From the NCBI RefSeq assembly GCF_900142735.1, contig NZ_FRBY01000001.1, forward strand, positions 1,116,001 to 1,180,000: a stretch of DNA of 64,000 nt, read 5' to 3'. Source of the stretch: Flavobacterium saccharophilum (GTDB lineage: Bacteria; Bacteroidota; Bacteroidia; Flavobacteriales; Flavobacteriaceae). Below are positions 34,147 to 42,663 of the stretch, one piece after another. Made by a program: the position numbers and the translations under genes. Below the pieces are notes generated by a model. That model worked only from the letters and a program-made list of their open reading frames with translations, did no database searches and was not told the DNA's origin. How positions within the stretch are numbered: position 1 is the stretch's first letter; every line of letters begins with the position of its first letter.

Positions 34147-35021
34147 TCTGCCATTTTTCCAAATCCCACCGTTTCTCTGTATAATTGTGGTGATACATCA
34201 GCATTGGTTTTAAAAAATCGGCTGAAATAATGTTCGTCATCGTAACCTAATTCGTAAGCGATTTCTTTTACCGTTTTGTTGGTCATGTACAATTCTCTTT
34301 TGGCTTCAATAATAATTCTCTCGGCAATCAAATCGGTTAGTGTTTTGTTGAAATAGTTTTTCGATATTTTAGCTAAGGCTTTCGCCGAAATATTCAGCAT
34401 GTCAGCATAATTACCAGCAGAATGTTTGGTTTTGAAGTTGTCTTCAATGGCGTCTTTTAAGTTTTGAAGAATAAAAGGTTCTTTAGAATTTGGAACCGAT
34501 TTCATTTCTTCTAACTGCTGATTTTTTAATCGGGAAGCTGTAATCAAAAAGATTTTCAAATAAGAAACCAAAGATTCATATTGCGCCAAATCAGTATTTT
34601 GAATTTCCGTTTTCATCTGATCTAAAACCATTTTAAAAGTAGAAGAAGCTTCGTCTGTAATTTTAACAAATGGCGGCTGATACACATTATTAAATAAAAC
34701 GCCACTGCAGGAAACCTCTTTTTGATGCATGTGAATGCAATAAAAATCGGGATGAAAGTGAATTGCAATTCCTTCAATTGGTTCGCTTACACAAAGCATA
34801 AAAGGTTGGTAAGGCGAGAAGGCGAGGAGGGAGTTTTCCTCAAAATGATGTTCGGCAAAATCGGCTTTTACCTTTCCTTTTCCTTTGGTAACCCAAATTA
34901 AAGAGAAAAAATTATTGCGTTGCAAATGATCGAAATGGCTGTTGTCTCCAAAAGGAAGCAATTTGAAAGCCAGATTTCCGGTTCGCGGGTTTATTAATGT
35001 AAAAACATTCTGATTGTTCAT
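34143..35021 (-). CDS. AraC family transcriptional regulator
   Basis: About 292 residues from ATG 35021 (MNNQNVFTLINPRTG); a start at 35033 is also possible. The N-terminal half is a cupin-like sensor (FSLIWVTKGKGKVKADFAEH, NSLLAFSPYQPFML). The C-terminal about 100 residues carry the two AraC helix-turn-helix units, the second being KTVKEIAYELGYDDEHYFSR followed by FFKTNADVSPQLYRE. It may control the AhpD-like gene just upstream on the same strand; this is only proximity. Confidence 0.92.
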   Translation of the reverse strand: MNNQNVFTLINPRTGNLAFKLLPFGDNSHFDHLQRNNFFSLIWVTKGKGKVKADFAEHHFEENSLLAFSPYQPFMLCVSEPIEGIAIHFHPDFYCIHMHQKEVSCSGVLFNNVYQPPFVKITDEASSTFKMVLDQMKTEIQNTDLAQYESLVSYLKIFLITASRLKNQQLEEMKSVPNSKEPFILQNLKDAIEDNFKTKHSAGNYADMLNISAKALAKISKNYFNKTLTDLIAERIIIEAKRELYMTNKTVKEIAYELGYDDEHYFSRFFKTNADVSPQLYRETVGFGKMAD

Positions 35022-35041
35022 AATCAATGACATTTTTAAAA

Positions 35042-35081
35042 TATAAAGATAGTCATGAAAGAATTCACGACTATCTTTATA
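35042..35081. terminator. Hairpin between the AhpD-like and AraC genes
   Basis: TATAAAGATAGTC (35042-35054) and GACTATCTTTATA (35069-35081) are perfect 13-bp arms with a 14-nt loop; the minus strand continues TTTTAAAAATG. It may be a terminator for the AhpD-like gene, or an operator for the AraC protein. Confidence 0.6.
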
Positions 35082-35098
35082 GCTTGTTTTTTGTTGAA

Positions 35099-35650
35099 TT
35101 AGTTTTGTAATTCTAAACTTGGAACTGTTGGGAAATCAATTTCTGTATTGGCTGTATTGTTGAAATAGTTGGTTAAAACATTCAAAGCAACGTGAGCAAC
35201 GGTTTCTGCAAGTTCAGCGTCTGAGACTCCTGCAATTTTCAATGTATCTACATCTTCATTATTTACTAATCCGCCTTTACTTATTAATGTTTTGGCAAAT
35301 TGAAGAATCGCTTCTGTTTTTGCATCGGCAGAACTTCCTGTTCTTGCATCTTGTAAAACTTGTGCGTCAGTTTTTAATAGTTTTCCTCCAATGAAAGTGT
35401 GAGCGGCAACACAGTAATCACATGAGTTGCTTTCTGAAACTGCCAATGCGATTAATTCTCCTGTTCTCGCACTCAATTTTCCGTGGCTCAAAGCACCGCT
35501 TAGATTTAAATATCCTTCAAGTACTGCTGGAGAATTTCCCATTGTTCTCATCATGTTCGGAACAACTCCTAGTTTAGCTTGTACAGCGTTGAATAAATCT
35601 TTTGTTTTTCCTGTTACTTCTTCTGGGTTTAATGCTGTTAATCGTGTCAT
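35099..35650 (-). CDS. Carboxymuconolactone decarboxylase/AhpD-like protein
   Basis: 183 residues, all helical. The AhpD-type redox site is present: ELIALAVSESNSCDYCVAAH, giving Glu, C-x2-C and a following His, the proton-relay arrangement of AhpD peroxidases. I infer an alkylhydroperoxidase-like activity in the cytoplasm. No ahpC is adjacent; the neighbour is an AraC regulator. Confidence 0.88.
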   Translation of the reverse strand: MTRLTALNPEEVTGKTKDLFNAVQAKLGVVPNMMRTMGNSPAVLEGYLNLSGALSHGKLSARTGELIALAVSESNSCDYCVAAHTFIGGKLLKTDAQVLQDARTGSSADAKTEAILQFAKTLISKGGLVNNEDVDTLKIAGVSDAELAETVAHVALNVLTNYFNNTANTEIDFPTVPSLELQN

Positions 35651-35778
35651 TTTATTTAATTTTTTATGTTGTTATTTATTTGTTGTCTTTTGACATTACA
35701 AAGGTGCGACGATTACAGATTTTAGAACATGGAGAATTAACGCTATGTGATGGACAATTTTCCCTTGTTGTTTTTTTA

Positions 35779-35860
35779 GGAGCTAATCCCGCTATCCGTT
35801 CCAATCTTTTGCGGCGAACCCCGCCACAAAAGGATTTCCACTTCTATCGGGGCTAGGGCA
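35779..35860. repeat. Folded intergenic repeat element A
   Basis: The element starts AGGAGCTAATCCCGCTATCC and ends CTTCTATCGGGGCTAGGGC. Its core CTTTTGCGGCG, AACC, CCGCCACAAAAG forms a strong hairpin; the flanks GCTATC and GATAGAAG can also pair, around GGATT. It closely resembles an interspersed element I recall from Flavobacterium intergenic DNA. No coding sense was found. Confidence 0.7.
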
Positions 35861-35896
35861 ATCATTTTCATAACAATGTTTTCGTTTAGTTTGTTA

Positions 35897-35987
35897 TTTC
35901 GGCACAAGGAGAAATCGCATCCAGTATTCGATAAAGATTGACGATTTTAGCCACGGAGTTTCTAATGTGATTTCTCCTTCGTCGAAA
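35897..35987. repeat. Folded intergenic repeat element B
   Basis: An imperfect long inverted repeat: TTTCGGCACAAGGAGAAATC (from 35897) faces TGTGATTTCTCCTTCGTCGA (from 35966), about 18 of 22 matches. The intervening stretch contains TTTTAGCCACGGAGTTTC. It lies 37 bp after element A in the same 421-bp gene-free space. Confidence 0.65.
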
Positions 35988-36006
35988 AGGGCAAATGGGA
36001 ACAAAA

Positions 36007-36040
36007 AAATCCCCGAATTATCTAGATAATTCGGGGATTT
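36007..36040 (-). terminator. 34-bp perfect palindrome, terminator of the M1 peptidase gene
   Basis: AAATCCCCGAATTATCT (36007-36023) is exactly complementary to 36024-36040. The minus-strand transcript continues into a U-run. The M1 gene stops 31 bp before the palindrome. Confidence 0.85.
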
Positions 36041-36071
36041 AAATTGCAAACTGTAAACCGTGACTGAAAAA

Positions 36072-37922
36072 CTATTTCAATAAACCTTCAACAGCCTGAA
36101 CAGTTGTTGCATGATATCCAGATTTTGCTTTTTCAAAAATCTGTTTGGCCCAGGTTTTTCCTTCTGGAGTTTTTACTAATTCTTTATAAAGTGACATTAA
36201 AGAACCTGTTCGGCTCGTTGCAATCATAAATTGTTCGATTGCTGGATAAGCTGTTTTATATTGGTGACGAATCGCCTGAATGAACCATTGACGTTTGATA
36301 ACGAAGTTTCCGTTTTTAGTAAAACTGAATTCATTATCAATTGCAGTCATTTCCTCAACAGAAATATCAGCAGGTAAATAATCTATAAAATGCTGTTTTT
36401 CTGTAGTTGATTTTATCTTCTCACTTAATCCTTTAACACCGGTCGTTCTCCAGTTTTTCTGAATATTATCAATTGCAGTAAAATCTTCCGAAGAAACGGC
36501 AGTAATATTTGATGGAACTCCTGGTTTGTAAATCCAATCGTCTAATTTGATTTTATCAGCTAAAGCTTTGTCATCTTTAATCAGATTTTCTTTTAAGTAT
36601 TTTACAAAGTCTTCTGTTGTAATAGATTGAAAAGCATGCGCATCAAAATAGTTTTTAATAAACGGATCGAACTTTTCGCGACCAACAGCCGCTTCGATTA
36701 CTTTTAAGAAGTTATATCCTTTTACATACGGAATTTGACTAATTCCATCATCTGGATTTCTGTTAGTAAGGCTTACTTTCAATCTTGTATCAGGATTTGT
36801 TGCGCCATATTCTGCTATATTATCGTCCAAATCTTTACGGGTTAAAACATTTTGCATTTCAGCTTCTTTTTTGCCGAAAATTTCTTCTCCAATTCGGTGT
36901 TCAACATAAGTGGTGAAGCCTTCATTTAACCAAATATCATCCCAGGTTGCATTGGTAACTAAGTTTCCGCTCCAGCTGTGGCCTAATTCGTGAGCTAACA
37001 AACTTGTTAAGGAACGATCGCCTGCAATTACGCCCGGAGTTAAGAAAGTCAGGTTTGGATTTTCCATTCCGCCGTAAGGGAAACTCGGAGGTAAAACCAA
37101 AACATCATAACGTCCCCAACGGTATGGGCCGTATAATTTTTCGGCTGCACCAACCATTTTTCCTAATTCAGCAAACTCCCAGGCTGCTTTTTTTAGTAAA
37201 GAAGGTTCTGCATAAACGCCTGTTCTATTATCTATTGCTTGAAATTCAATATCTCCAACGGCAATAGCCATCAAATAAGACGGAATTGCTTTGTCTTGTT
37301 TAAAAGTATAAATTCCGGTATCGTTCTTTTTCTGAGGATTTACTGAAGCACTCATAACAGCCATTAAATCTTTAGGAACCATAACTTTTGCATTATAAGT
37401 AAAACGAATTCCCGGCGAATCCTGACACGGAATCCAGGTGCGTGACCAAATACTTTCTCCCTGAGAGAAAACGAAAGGACTCTTTTTATCCGCAGTTTGT
37501 TGTGGATTTAACCATTGTAAGGCTACAGCATCTTTTGTTGTGCTGTAGTAAATGTTTACTTTGGTAGTGTTTGGTTCAATAGTAATATGAAGCGGTTTTC
37601 CGTGAAATTCAACTGCCGTACCCAATTCAAATTTGGTTTCCTTTTCGTCATCTCCTAAAGTTACTTTGGTAATGTTTAATGTATTCTCATCGAAGATAAT
37701 TTCATTTCCTTTACTTACATTGTCAATTGTCCACGAAGCTTTTCCTGAAATAGTTTGCGTATCAAAATCAACTTTGATGTCGAGATCTAAATGTTTTACT
37801 ACAGCAAGTTCTGGTTTAGCGAAAGTGTGTTCGTCTGCAACAACTGCTGGTTTTTCGGTTTGATCTTTTTTCTGGCAGGCAATTGCTGTCAGGAATAAAG
37901 TTACAAGGATTAGTTTTTTCAT
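36072..37922 (-). CDS. M1 family metallopeptidase (leukotriene A4 hydrolase-like) lipoprotein
   Basis: 616 residues with a lipoprotein signal (LILVTLFLTAIACQKKDQ). The M1 beta-saddle domain comes first. The exopeptidase motif GGMEN (PYGGMENPNLTF) and the zinc site HELGH at 311-315 with the third ligand Glu in WLNEGFTTYVEH follow. The C-terminal part (from about 470) has the helical LTA4H-type domain. It should release N-terminal residues from peptides in the periplasm. It stands alone between two terminators. Confidence 0.94.
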   Translation of the reverse strand: MKKLILVTLFLTAIACQKKDQTEKPAVVADEHTFAKPELAVVKHLDLDIKVDFDTQTISGKASWTIDNVSKGNEIIFDENTLNITKVTLGDDEKETKFELGTAVEFHGKPLHITIEPNTTKVNIYYSTTKDAVALQWLNPQQTADKKSPFVFSQGESIWSRTWIPCQDSPGIRFTYNAKVMVPKDLMAVMSASVNPQKKNDTGIYTFKQDKAIPSYLMAIAVGDIEFQAIDNRTGVYAEPSLLKKAAWEFAELGKMVGAAEKLYGPYRWGRYDVLVLPPSFPYGGMENPNLTFLTPGVIAGDRSLTSLLAHELGHSWSGNLVTNATWDDIWLNEGFTTYVEHRIGEEIFGKKEAEMQNVLTRKDLDDNIAEYGATNPDTRLKVSLTNRNPDDGISQIPYVKGYNFLKVIEAAVGREKFDPFIKNYFDAHAFQSITTEDFVKYLKENLIKDDKALADKIKLDDWIYKPGVPSNITAVSSEDFTAIDNIQKNWRTTGVKGLSEKIKSTTEKQHFIDYLPADISVEEMTAIDNEFSFTKNGNFVIKRQWFIQAIRHQYKTAYPAIEQFMIATSRTGSLMSLYKELVKTPEGKTWAKQIFEKAKSGYHATTVQAVEGLLK

Positions 37923-37961
37923 TTTATGAAGTATTGAATTTTGAGGATGAAATTAAATAAA

Positions 37962-37993
37962 AAATCCCGTTTTGAATAAACAAAACGGGATTT
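37962..37993 (-). terminator. Terminator after pdhC
   Basis: AAATCCCGTTTTG and CAAAACGGGATTT (13-bp perfect arms) flank a 6-nt loop. It lies 42 nt past the pdhC stop on the minus strand. Just before it, CCTTCGACTTCGCTCAGG (38007-38024) looks like a common interspersed element. Confidence 0.82.
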
Positions 37994-38034
37994 AATTATC
38001 AATTACCTTCGACTTCGCTCAGGTTGACAAAGAT

Positions 38035-39684
38035 TTATGCCAACATTGTAACCGGGCTTTCGATGTATTGTTTTAATGTTTGTAAGAACTGAGCACCAGT
38101 TGCACCATCAATTGTTCTGTGGTCACACGCTAATGATAACATCATTGTGTTTCCAACTACAATCTGACCGTTTTTAACTACTGGTTTCTCAACAATTGCA
38201 CCTACAGAAAGGATAGCAGAGTTTGGTTGGTTGATAATTGAATTGAATTCAGTGATACCAAACATTCCAAGGTTAGATACTGTAAAAGTACTTCCTTCCA
38301 TTTCTTGTGGTCCTAATTTTTTGTTTTTAGCTCTTCCTGCAAGATCTCTTACTGAAGCACCAATTTGAGATAAACTCATAGCATCTGTAAATTTCAATAC
38401 AGGAACTACTAATCCGTCTTCAACTGCAACGGCAACACCAATATTAACATGGTGGTTGATGATGATAGCATCTTCTTTCCATTGAGAGTTAATTTTTGGA
38501 TGTTTTTTCAAGGCTAAAGCACAAGCTTTAATTACCATATCGTTGAAAGATACTTTTGTATCAGGAACAGTATTGATTGTCGCTCTTGCTGCCATTGCGT
38601 CGTCCATGCTTACTTCGATCACTAAGTTATAGTGAGGCGCAGTAAATAATGATTCAGCAAGACGTTTTGCGATAATTTTACGCATTTGAGAGTTTTTGAT
38701 CTCTTCTGTGAAAACTTCTCCAGCAGGAACAAATACTTTTGGTGCAGCAGGAGCAGCGGCTTCTTGTGGTTTAGCAGCAGAAGTTGCGGCAGGCTGAGCT
38801 TGCGCAGATGGAGTAAAGTTTTCGATATCGCTTTTTACGATACGTCCGTTTTCTCCAGAACCTTTAACCTGAGTTAATTGGATTCCTTTATCAGAAGCGA
38901 TTTTTTTAGCTAAAGGTGAAGCTAAAATTCTTCCTCCATTTGATGAAGTTTCAGCAACAGCTTCAGTAGCTTTTTCAGCAGCAGGAGCAGCTTTTTCTTC
39001 AGTTGCAGGAGCGCTTGCAGGTGCAGCACCTCCGGCAGTATAATTTTCGGCAATCCCGGAAATGTCAGTTCCAGCAGGCCCAATGATAGCTAATAAGCTG
39101 TCAACAGGAGCTGTATTTCCTTCCTGAATTCCGATGTATAATAATGTTCCGGCATTGAAAGACTCAAACTCCATAGTGGCTTTGTCAGTTTCAATTTCGG
39201 CTAAGATATCTCCTTCGGCAACAGCATCACCTACTTTTTTCAACCAGGTTGCTACAGTTCCTTCAGTCATTGTATCACTCAAACGAGGCATAGTTACAAC
39301 TATGACACCTTTTGGTAATTCAGTTGCAGCTTTTGCAGGAGCAGCAGTTTCAGTTTTTGCTTCAGCAGGAGCTTCTTTAGTTTCAGCTTTTGGTGCTTCA
39401 GCGGCAGGAGCGTCACCACCAGACAATAAAGCTGAAATGTCTTCTCCTTCGTTTCCGATAATTGCTAATAATGAATCAACTGGAGCAGTTTCTCCGGCTT
39501 GAATTCCAATATGTAAAAGAGTTCCTTCGTTAAAAGATTCGAACTCCATTGTTGCTTTGTCTGTTTCAATTTCAGCAAGGATATCTCCTTCGCTAATTTT
39601 GTCGCCTACTTTTTTTAACCAAGTCGCTACCGTTCCTTCCGTCATAGTATCGCTCAAACGAGGCATTGTTACTTTTATCGCCAT
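38035..39684 (-). CDS. pdhC: Pyruvate dehydrogenase E2, dihydrolipoamide acetyltransferase
   Basis: 549 residues. Two tandem lipoyl domains each begin with VTMPRLSDTMTEGTVATWLK and carry the lipoylated Lys in ETDKATMEFESF. Ala/Pro-rich linkers separate them. A peripheral subunit-binding domain follows (ILASPLAKKIASDKGI, GSGENGRIVKSDIENF). The catalytic domain ends with the DHRTIDG active-site motif. The enzyme transfers acetyl groups to CoA in the pyruvate dehydrogenase complex. The E1-alpha gene lies 6 nt upstream; E1-beta and E3 are not in the window. Confidence 0.95.
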   Translation of the reverse strand: MAIKVTMPRLSDTMTEGTVATWLKKVGDKISEGDILAEIETDKATMEFESFNEGTLLHIGIQAGETAPVDSLLAIIGNEGEDISALLSGGDAPAAEAPKAETKEAPAEAKTETAAPAKAATELPKGVIVVTMPRLSDTMTEGTVATWLKKVGDAVAEGDILAEIETDKATMEFESFNAGTLLYIGIQEGNTAPVDSLLAIIGPAGTDISGIAENYTAGGAAPASAPATEEKAAPAAEKATEAVAETSSNGGRILASPLAKKIASDKGIQLTQVKGSGENGRIVKSDIENFTPSAQAQPAATSAAKPQEAAAPAAPKVFVPAGEVFTEEIKNSQMRKIIAKRLAESLFTAPHYNLVIEVSMDDAMAARATINTVPDTKVSFNDMVIKACALALKKHPKINSQWKEDAIIINHHVNIGVAVAVEDGLVVPVLKFTDAMSLSQIGASVRDLAGRAKNKKLGPQEMEGSTFTVSNLGMFGITEFNSIINQPNSAILSVGAIVEKPVVKNGQIVVGNTMMLSLACDHRTIDGATGAQFLQTLKQYIESPVTMLA

Positions 39685-39690
39685 AATATA

Positions 39691-40689
39691 TTATAGTTTA
39701 TGAGGTGTGAATGGATAGTCTTCTTGTGCGTATACTACATCGTATAATTGTTGTAAATCAGGGTATGGAGATTCTTCAGCGAATTTCACACACTCTTCAA
39801 CCAAGTCTTTAACTCTTTGGTCAATTACTTCAATTTCTTCTTCTGTAGCATATTTTTGATCCATAATTACATCTAAAACCTGAGTAATTGGGTCAATTTT
39901 TTTGTACTCTTCAACCTCTTCTTTAGAACGGTATAATTGTGCATCAGACATAGAGTGTCCTCTGTAACGGTACGTTTTCATTTCAAGGAAAGTTGGTCCG
40001 TCTCCACGACGAGCTCTTTCAATTGCTTCTGTCATTGCTTCAGCAACTTTTACAGGATTCATTCCGTCAACTGGTCCGCAAGGCATTTCGTATCCTAAAC
40101 CAAGTTTCCAGATATCAGTATGGTTTGCAGTTCTTTCAACAGAAGTTCCCATTGCATAACCGTTGTTTTCAACGATAAATACAACTGGAAGTTTCCATAG
40201 CATAGCCATGTTGAAAGCTTCATGTAATGAACCTTGTCTTGCAGCTCCATCACCAAAGTAAGTCATGGTAACACCGCCAGTTTCAAAATACTTATCAGCA
40301 AAAGCTAAACCAGCTCCTACCGGAATTTGTCCACCTACGATTCCGTGACCTCCGTAAAAACGGTGTTCTTTAGAGAAAATGTGCATAGAACCTCCCATAC
40401 CTTTAGAAGTTCCTGTTGCTTTTCCTAAAAGTTCAGCCATTACACGTCTAGGATCAACTCCCATACCAATTGGCTGTACGTGATTTCTGTAAGCAGTAAT
40501 CATTTTGTCTTTGGTCAAATCCATAGCGTGCAAAGCGCCCGCTAATACAGCTTCCTGACCATTATATAAGTGTAGAAAACCTCTAACTTTTTGTTGAATG
40601 TATAGTGCTGCAAGTTTGTCTTCAAACTTTCTCCAAAGCAGCATGTCTTCGTACCACTTTAAATATACTTCTTTTGTAACTTCTTTCAT
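39691..40689 (-). CDS. pdhA: Pyruvate dehydrogenase E1 component, alpha subunit
   Basis: 332 residues from ATG 40689 (MKEVTKEVYLKWYEDMLLWR); the frame is open to 40791 but the extension contains a promoter-like element and is unlike the family. The TPP-binding motif runs from GDGAARQGSLHEAFNMA to IVENN. RYRGHSMSD carries the phosphorylation-loop-like segment. With E1-beta it decarboxylates pyruvate. pdhC follows after 6 nt. Confidence 0.95.
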   Translation of the reverse strand: MKEVTKEVYLKWYEDMLLWRKFEDKLAALYIQQKVRGFLHLYNGQEAVLAGALHAMDLTKDKMITAYRNHVQPIGMGVDPRRVMAELLGKATGTSKGMGGSMHIFSKEHRFYGGHGIVGGQIPVGAGLAFADKYFETGGVTMTYFGDGAARQGSLHEAFNMAMLWKLPVVFIVENNGYAMGTSVERTANHTDIWKLGLGYEMPCGPVDGMNPVKVAEAMTEAIERARRGDGPTFLEMKTYRYRGHSMSDAQLYRSKEEVEEYKKIDPITQVLDVIMDQKYATEEEIEVIDQRVKDLVEECVKFAEESPYPDLQQLYDVVYAQEDYPFTPHKL

Positions 40690-40771
40690 CTGAATTCTTT
40701 CTTTTGCTAAAGTTGTTTGTGTTATCAATTGTTGCCTATAACGCAAAATAGTTTCCTCCCACAAATTTGCG

Positions 40772-40796
40772 CCCGAAAGGTCGGGATGCAAAAATA
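40772..40796 (-). promoter_or_regulatory. Predicted pdhA promoter -7 element and leader hairpin
   Basis: TATTTTTG (40796-40789, minus strand) fits TANNTTTG. CCCGA and TCGGG (40772-40785) form a 5-bp hairpin close to the predicted transcript start, giving a leader of about 90 nt. Confidence 0.45.
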
Positions 40797-40846
40797 AGAC
40801 ATTAGATTTAAGAACTAAAATTTAAACGCTACTTTTTGGCTTTTTT

Positions 40847-41329
40847 TTACAAGAACTTTTTATCAAACATAAATGGAAGCAAATTTTTTAGGGATGCTGA
40901 TTTGTAAACTTCACCTATTTCGCCCATAAAATAGATTTCTATAGGGGTTTCTTGTTTGATTTCATATTCTGCAATTGACTGACGGCAAGAACCACAAGGT
41001 GGAATCGGAGCTTTTGTCTGATTGTTATCTGAAGCGGCTGTAATTGCCATTTTTAAGATTTTAGCTTCGGGATAAACACTTCCTGCGTGAAAGATGGCTA
41101 CGCGTTCTGCGCATAATCCTGAAGGATACGCTGCGTTTTCCTGATTTGATCCTAAAATTATTTTTCCATTATCTAAAAGTAATGCAGCGCCAACTCTAAA
41201 TTGAGAATAGGGAGCATAGGCTTTTTTACGAATTTCAACAGCCTGATTCATTAAATCCTGAATTTCTGTAGAAAGTTCTTTTAGGTTATCATATACTTCA
41301 AATGATGATGTAACACTTATTTCTTTCAT
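40847..41329 (-). CDS. cdd: Cytidine deaminase
   Basis: 160 residues of the small tetrameric type. The zinc site is complete: CAERVAIF (Cys plus catalytic Glu) and PPCGSCRQS (two Cys). The N-terminal part has KAYAPYSQFRVGAAL. It deaminates cytidine and deoxycytidine in pyrimidine salvage. It lies between porV and pdhA on the same strand, after a terminator. Confidence 0.95.
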   Translation of the reverse strand: MKEISVTSSFEVYDNLKELSTEIQDLMNQAVEIRKKAYAPYSQFRVGAALLLDNGKIILGSNQENAAYPSGLCAERVAIFHAGSVYPEAKILKMAITAASDNNQTKAPIPPCGSCRQSIAEYEIKQETPIEIYFMGEIGEVYKSASLKNLLPFMFDKKFL

Positions 41330-41347
41330 TGTTTTTATGGGAAAAAA

Positions 41348-41380
41348 AATCCAAATTCCTAAAAAATAGAAATTTGGATT
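41348..41380 (-). terminator. Terminator after porV
   Basis: AATCCAAATT (41348-41357) and AATTTGGATT (41371-41380) pair around a 13-nt loop, with an A-run on the plus side that becomes a U-run in the minus-strand transcript. Confidence 0.7.
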
Positions 41381-41405
41381 GTTATTGTTTTTTTATTTTA
41401 TCTCT

Positions 41406-42608
41406 TTAATAAGTTTCGTATTTGTCGCCAAAGTTAAACGTTAAAGAAAAACGAAGTGTGTTTTCTAACGGATTTTTAACTTTTGATGTTGAGAATAAAT
41501 AAGAAACATCGATTTTTACAATATTGTATTTGAAGCCAGCTCCTAGTGAAAAGAATTGTCTCGCTCCCTTTTCAGGGCTCTCATGAAAATAACCGGCACG
41601 AACTGCAAAAGCATCCTGATACATGTATTCTCCGGAAACGCTATAGGTAACTTCTTTTAATTCTTCACTAAAACCGTCTGGTGCATCAGTAAAAGATTTA
41701 AAAATACCTTCAACCCATCCTATGTCATTATAATTATTGTAATTAATAGTATTCGCTTGTTCTTGCGAAATGTCACCTGGATCAGTAAAATCACCATCTC
41801 CATTAGCATCTACTGGAGTTCCAGGCCCCGGAGGAGTAGGAACTAATAATTTGGTAAATTCGACACTAAGGTTTACTTTGTTATAATCGTCTAAAATAAA
41901 ATCAAAACCTCCGCCAAGTCTTAAATTAGCTGGTAAAAAGTTAGCACTTATGTCATCATTGTCATAGCTGATTTTTGGTCCCAGATTTTGCATATTAAAA
42001 CCTGCTCTCCATCTTCCGTTAAAATCAGTGTAGGCAATTTCTTCTGATTGATAAAATCCGGCAACATCTACTGCGAAAGATCCTGCGGCAGAAGCATCAA
42101 CATCTTCTGAAGCAATTTTTAAATTGGAGCGAATATATCTCCCTGCAACAGCCATGGAGAATTTTTCACTTAATTTCAAAGAATAGGAACCGTCTAAAGC
42201 AAATTCATTCGGTGATACTATACGTGCGGCCTCATTTGGATCTCCAGTTGTTCTTAATTCAATATCTCCAAATCCAAAATAACGAAAGCTTCCTGCAAAG
42301 GCACTTTTGTCGTTGATTTTGTTGTAGTACGTTAACTGACCAAGTGAAATATCGTTGGCCAAATCGGTTAAATAAGGAGTATAACTGATCGATAGACCTT
42401 GCTTGTCTTCTGAAAAAGCATATTTTGCGGGATTCCATTGCTGAGAAAAGGCGTCAGCAGAAGTTGCTACACCCTGATCTGCCAAACCTGCTGCTCTGGC
42501 GTCAGCGGCTACTAGCAAAAAAGGAACTCCGGTGGTAATTGCTCGTTCTTGTGCTTTTGCGTATGAAATAATTAAAAAGCAAATTAGTAAAAGTGATATT
42601 TTTTTCAT
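41406..42608 (-). CDS. porV: Type IX secretion outer-membrane protein PorV (LptO)
   Basis: 400 residues with a signal peptide (LLLICFLIISYAKAQ). The mature N-terminus ITTGVPFLLVAADARAAGLA and the following SADAFSQQWNPAKYAF are signatures of PorV. It is a FadL-like 14-stranded barrel with a C-terminal strand ending SLTFNFGDKYETY. PorV shuttles T9SS cargo from the translocon to PorU for removal of the C-terminal signal. It follows porU by 41 bp and has a canonical promoter reaching into the end of porU. Confidence 0.95.
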   Translation of the reverse strand: MKKISLLLICFLIISYAKAQERAITTGVPFLLVAADARAAGLADQGVATSADAFSQQWNPAKYAFSEDKQGLSISYTPYLTDLANDISLGQLTYYNKINDKSAFAGSFRYFGFGDIELRTTGDPNEAARIVSPNEFALDGSYSLKLSEKFSMAVAGRYIRSNLKIASEDVDASAAGSFAVDVAGFYQSEEIAYTDFNGRWRAGFNMQNLGPKISYDNDDISANFLPANLRLGGGFDFILDDYNKVNLSVEFTKLLVPTPPGPGTPVDANGDGDFTDPGDISQEQANTINYNNYNDIGWVEGIFKSFTDAPDGFSEELKEVTYSVSGEYMYQDAFAVRAGYFHESPEKGARQFFSLGAGFKYNIVKIDVSYLFSTSKVKNPLENTLRFSLTFNFGDKYETY

Positions 42609-42634
42609 TTATGGGAATAATGGTATTTATTGTA

Positions 42635-42663
42635 CAAATATATATATTATTATAAGATGACAA
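42635..42663 (-). promoter_or_regulatory. Predicted porV promoter overlapping the porU stop region
   Basis: TTG (42663-42661), an 18-nt spacer and TATATTTG (42642-42635) on the minus strand fit the Bacteroidota consensus, allowing porV expression independently of porU. Confidence 0.7.

Noticed and set aside
35427..35856. Overlapping plus-strand frames of 88 and 84 codons
   Set aside because: The first is antisense to the AhpD-like gene, the second runs from it into repeat element A; neither resembles a protein.
39134..39502. A 122-codon plus-strand frame rich in Ala and Ser
   Set aside because: Antisense to the duplicated lipoyl domains and Ala/Pro linkers of pdhC, which explains both its openness and its composition.
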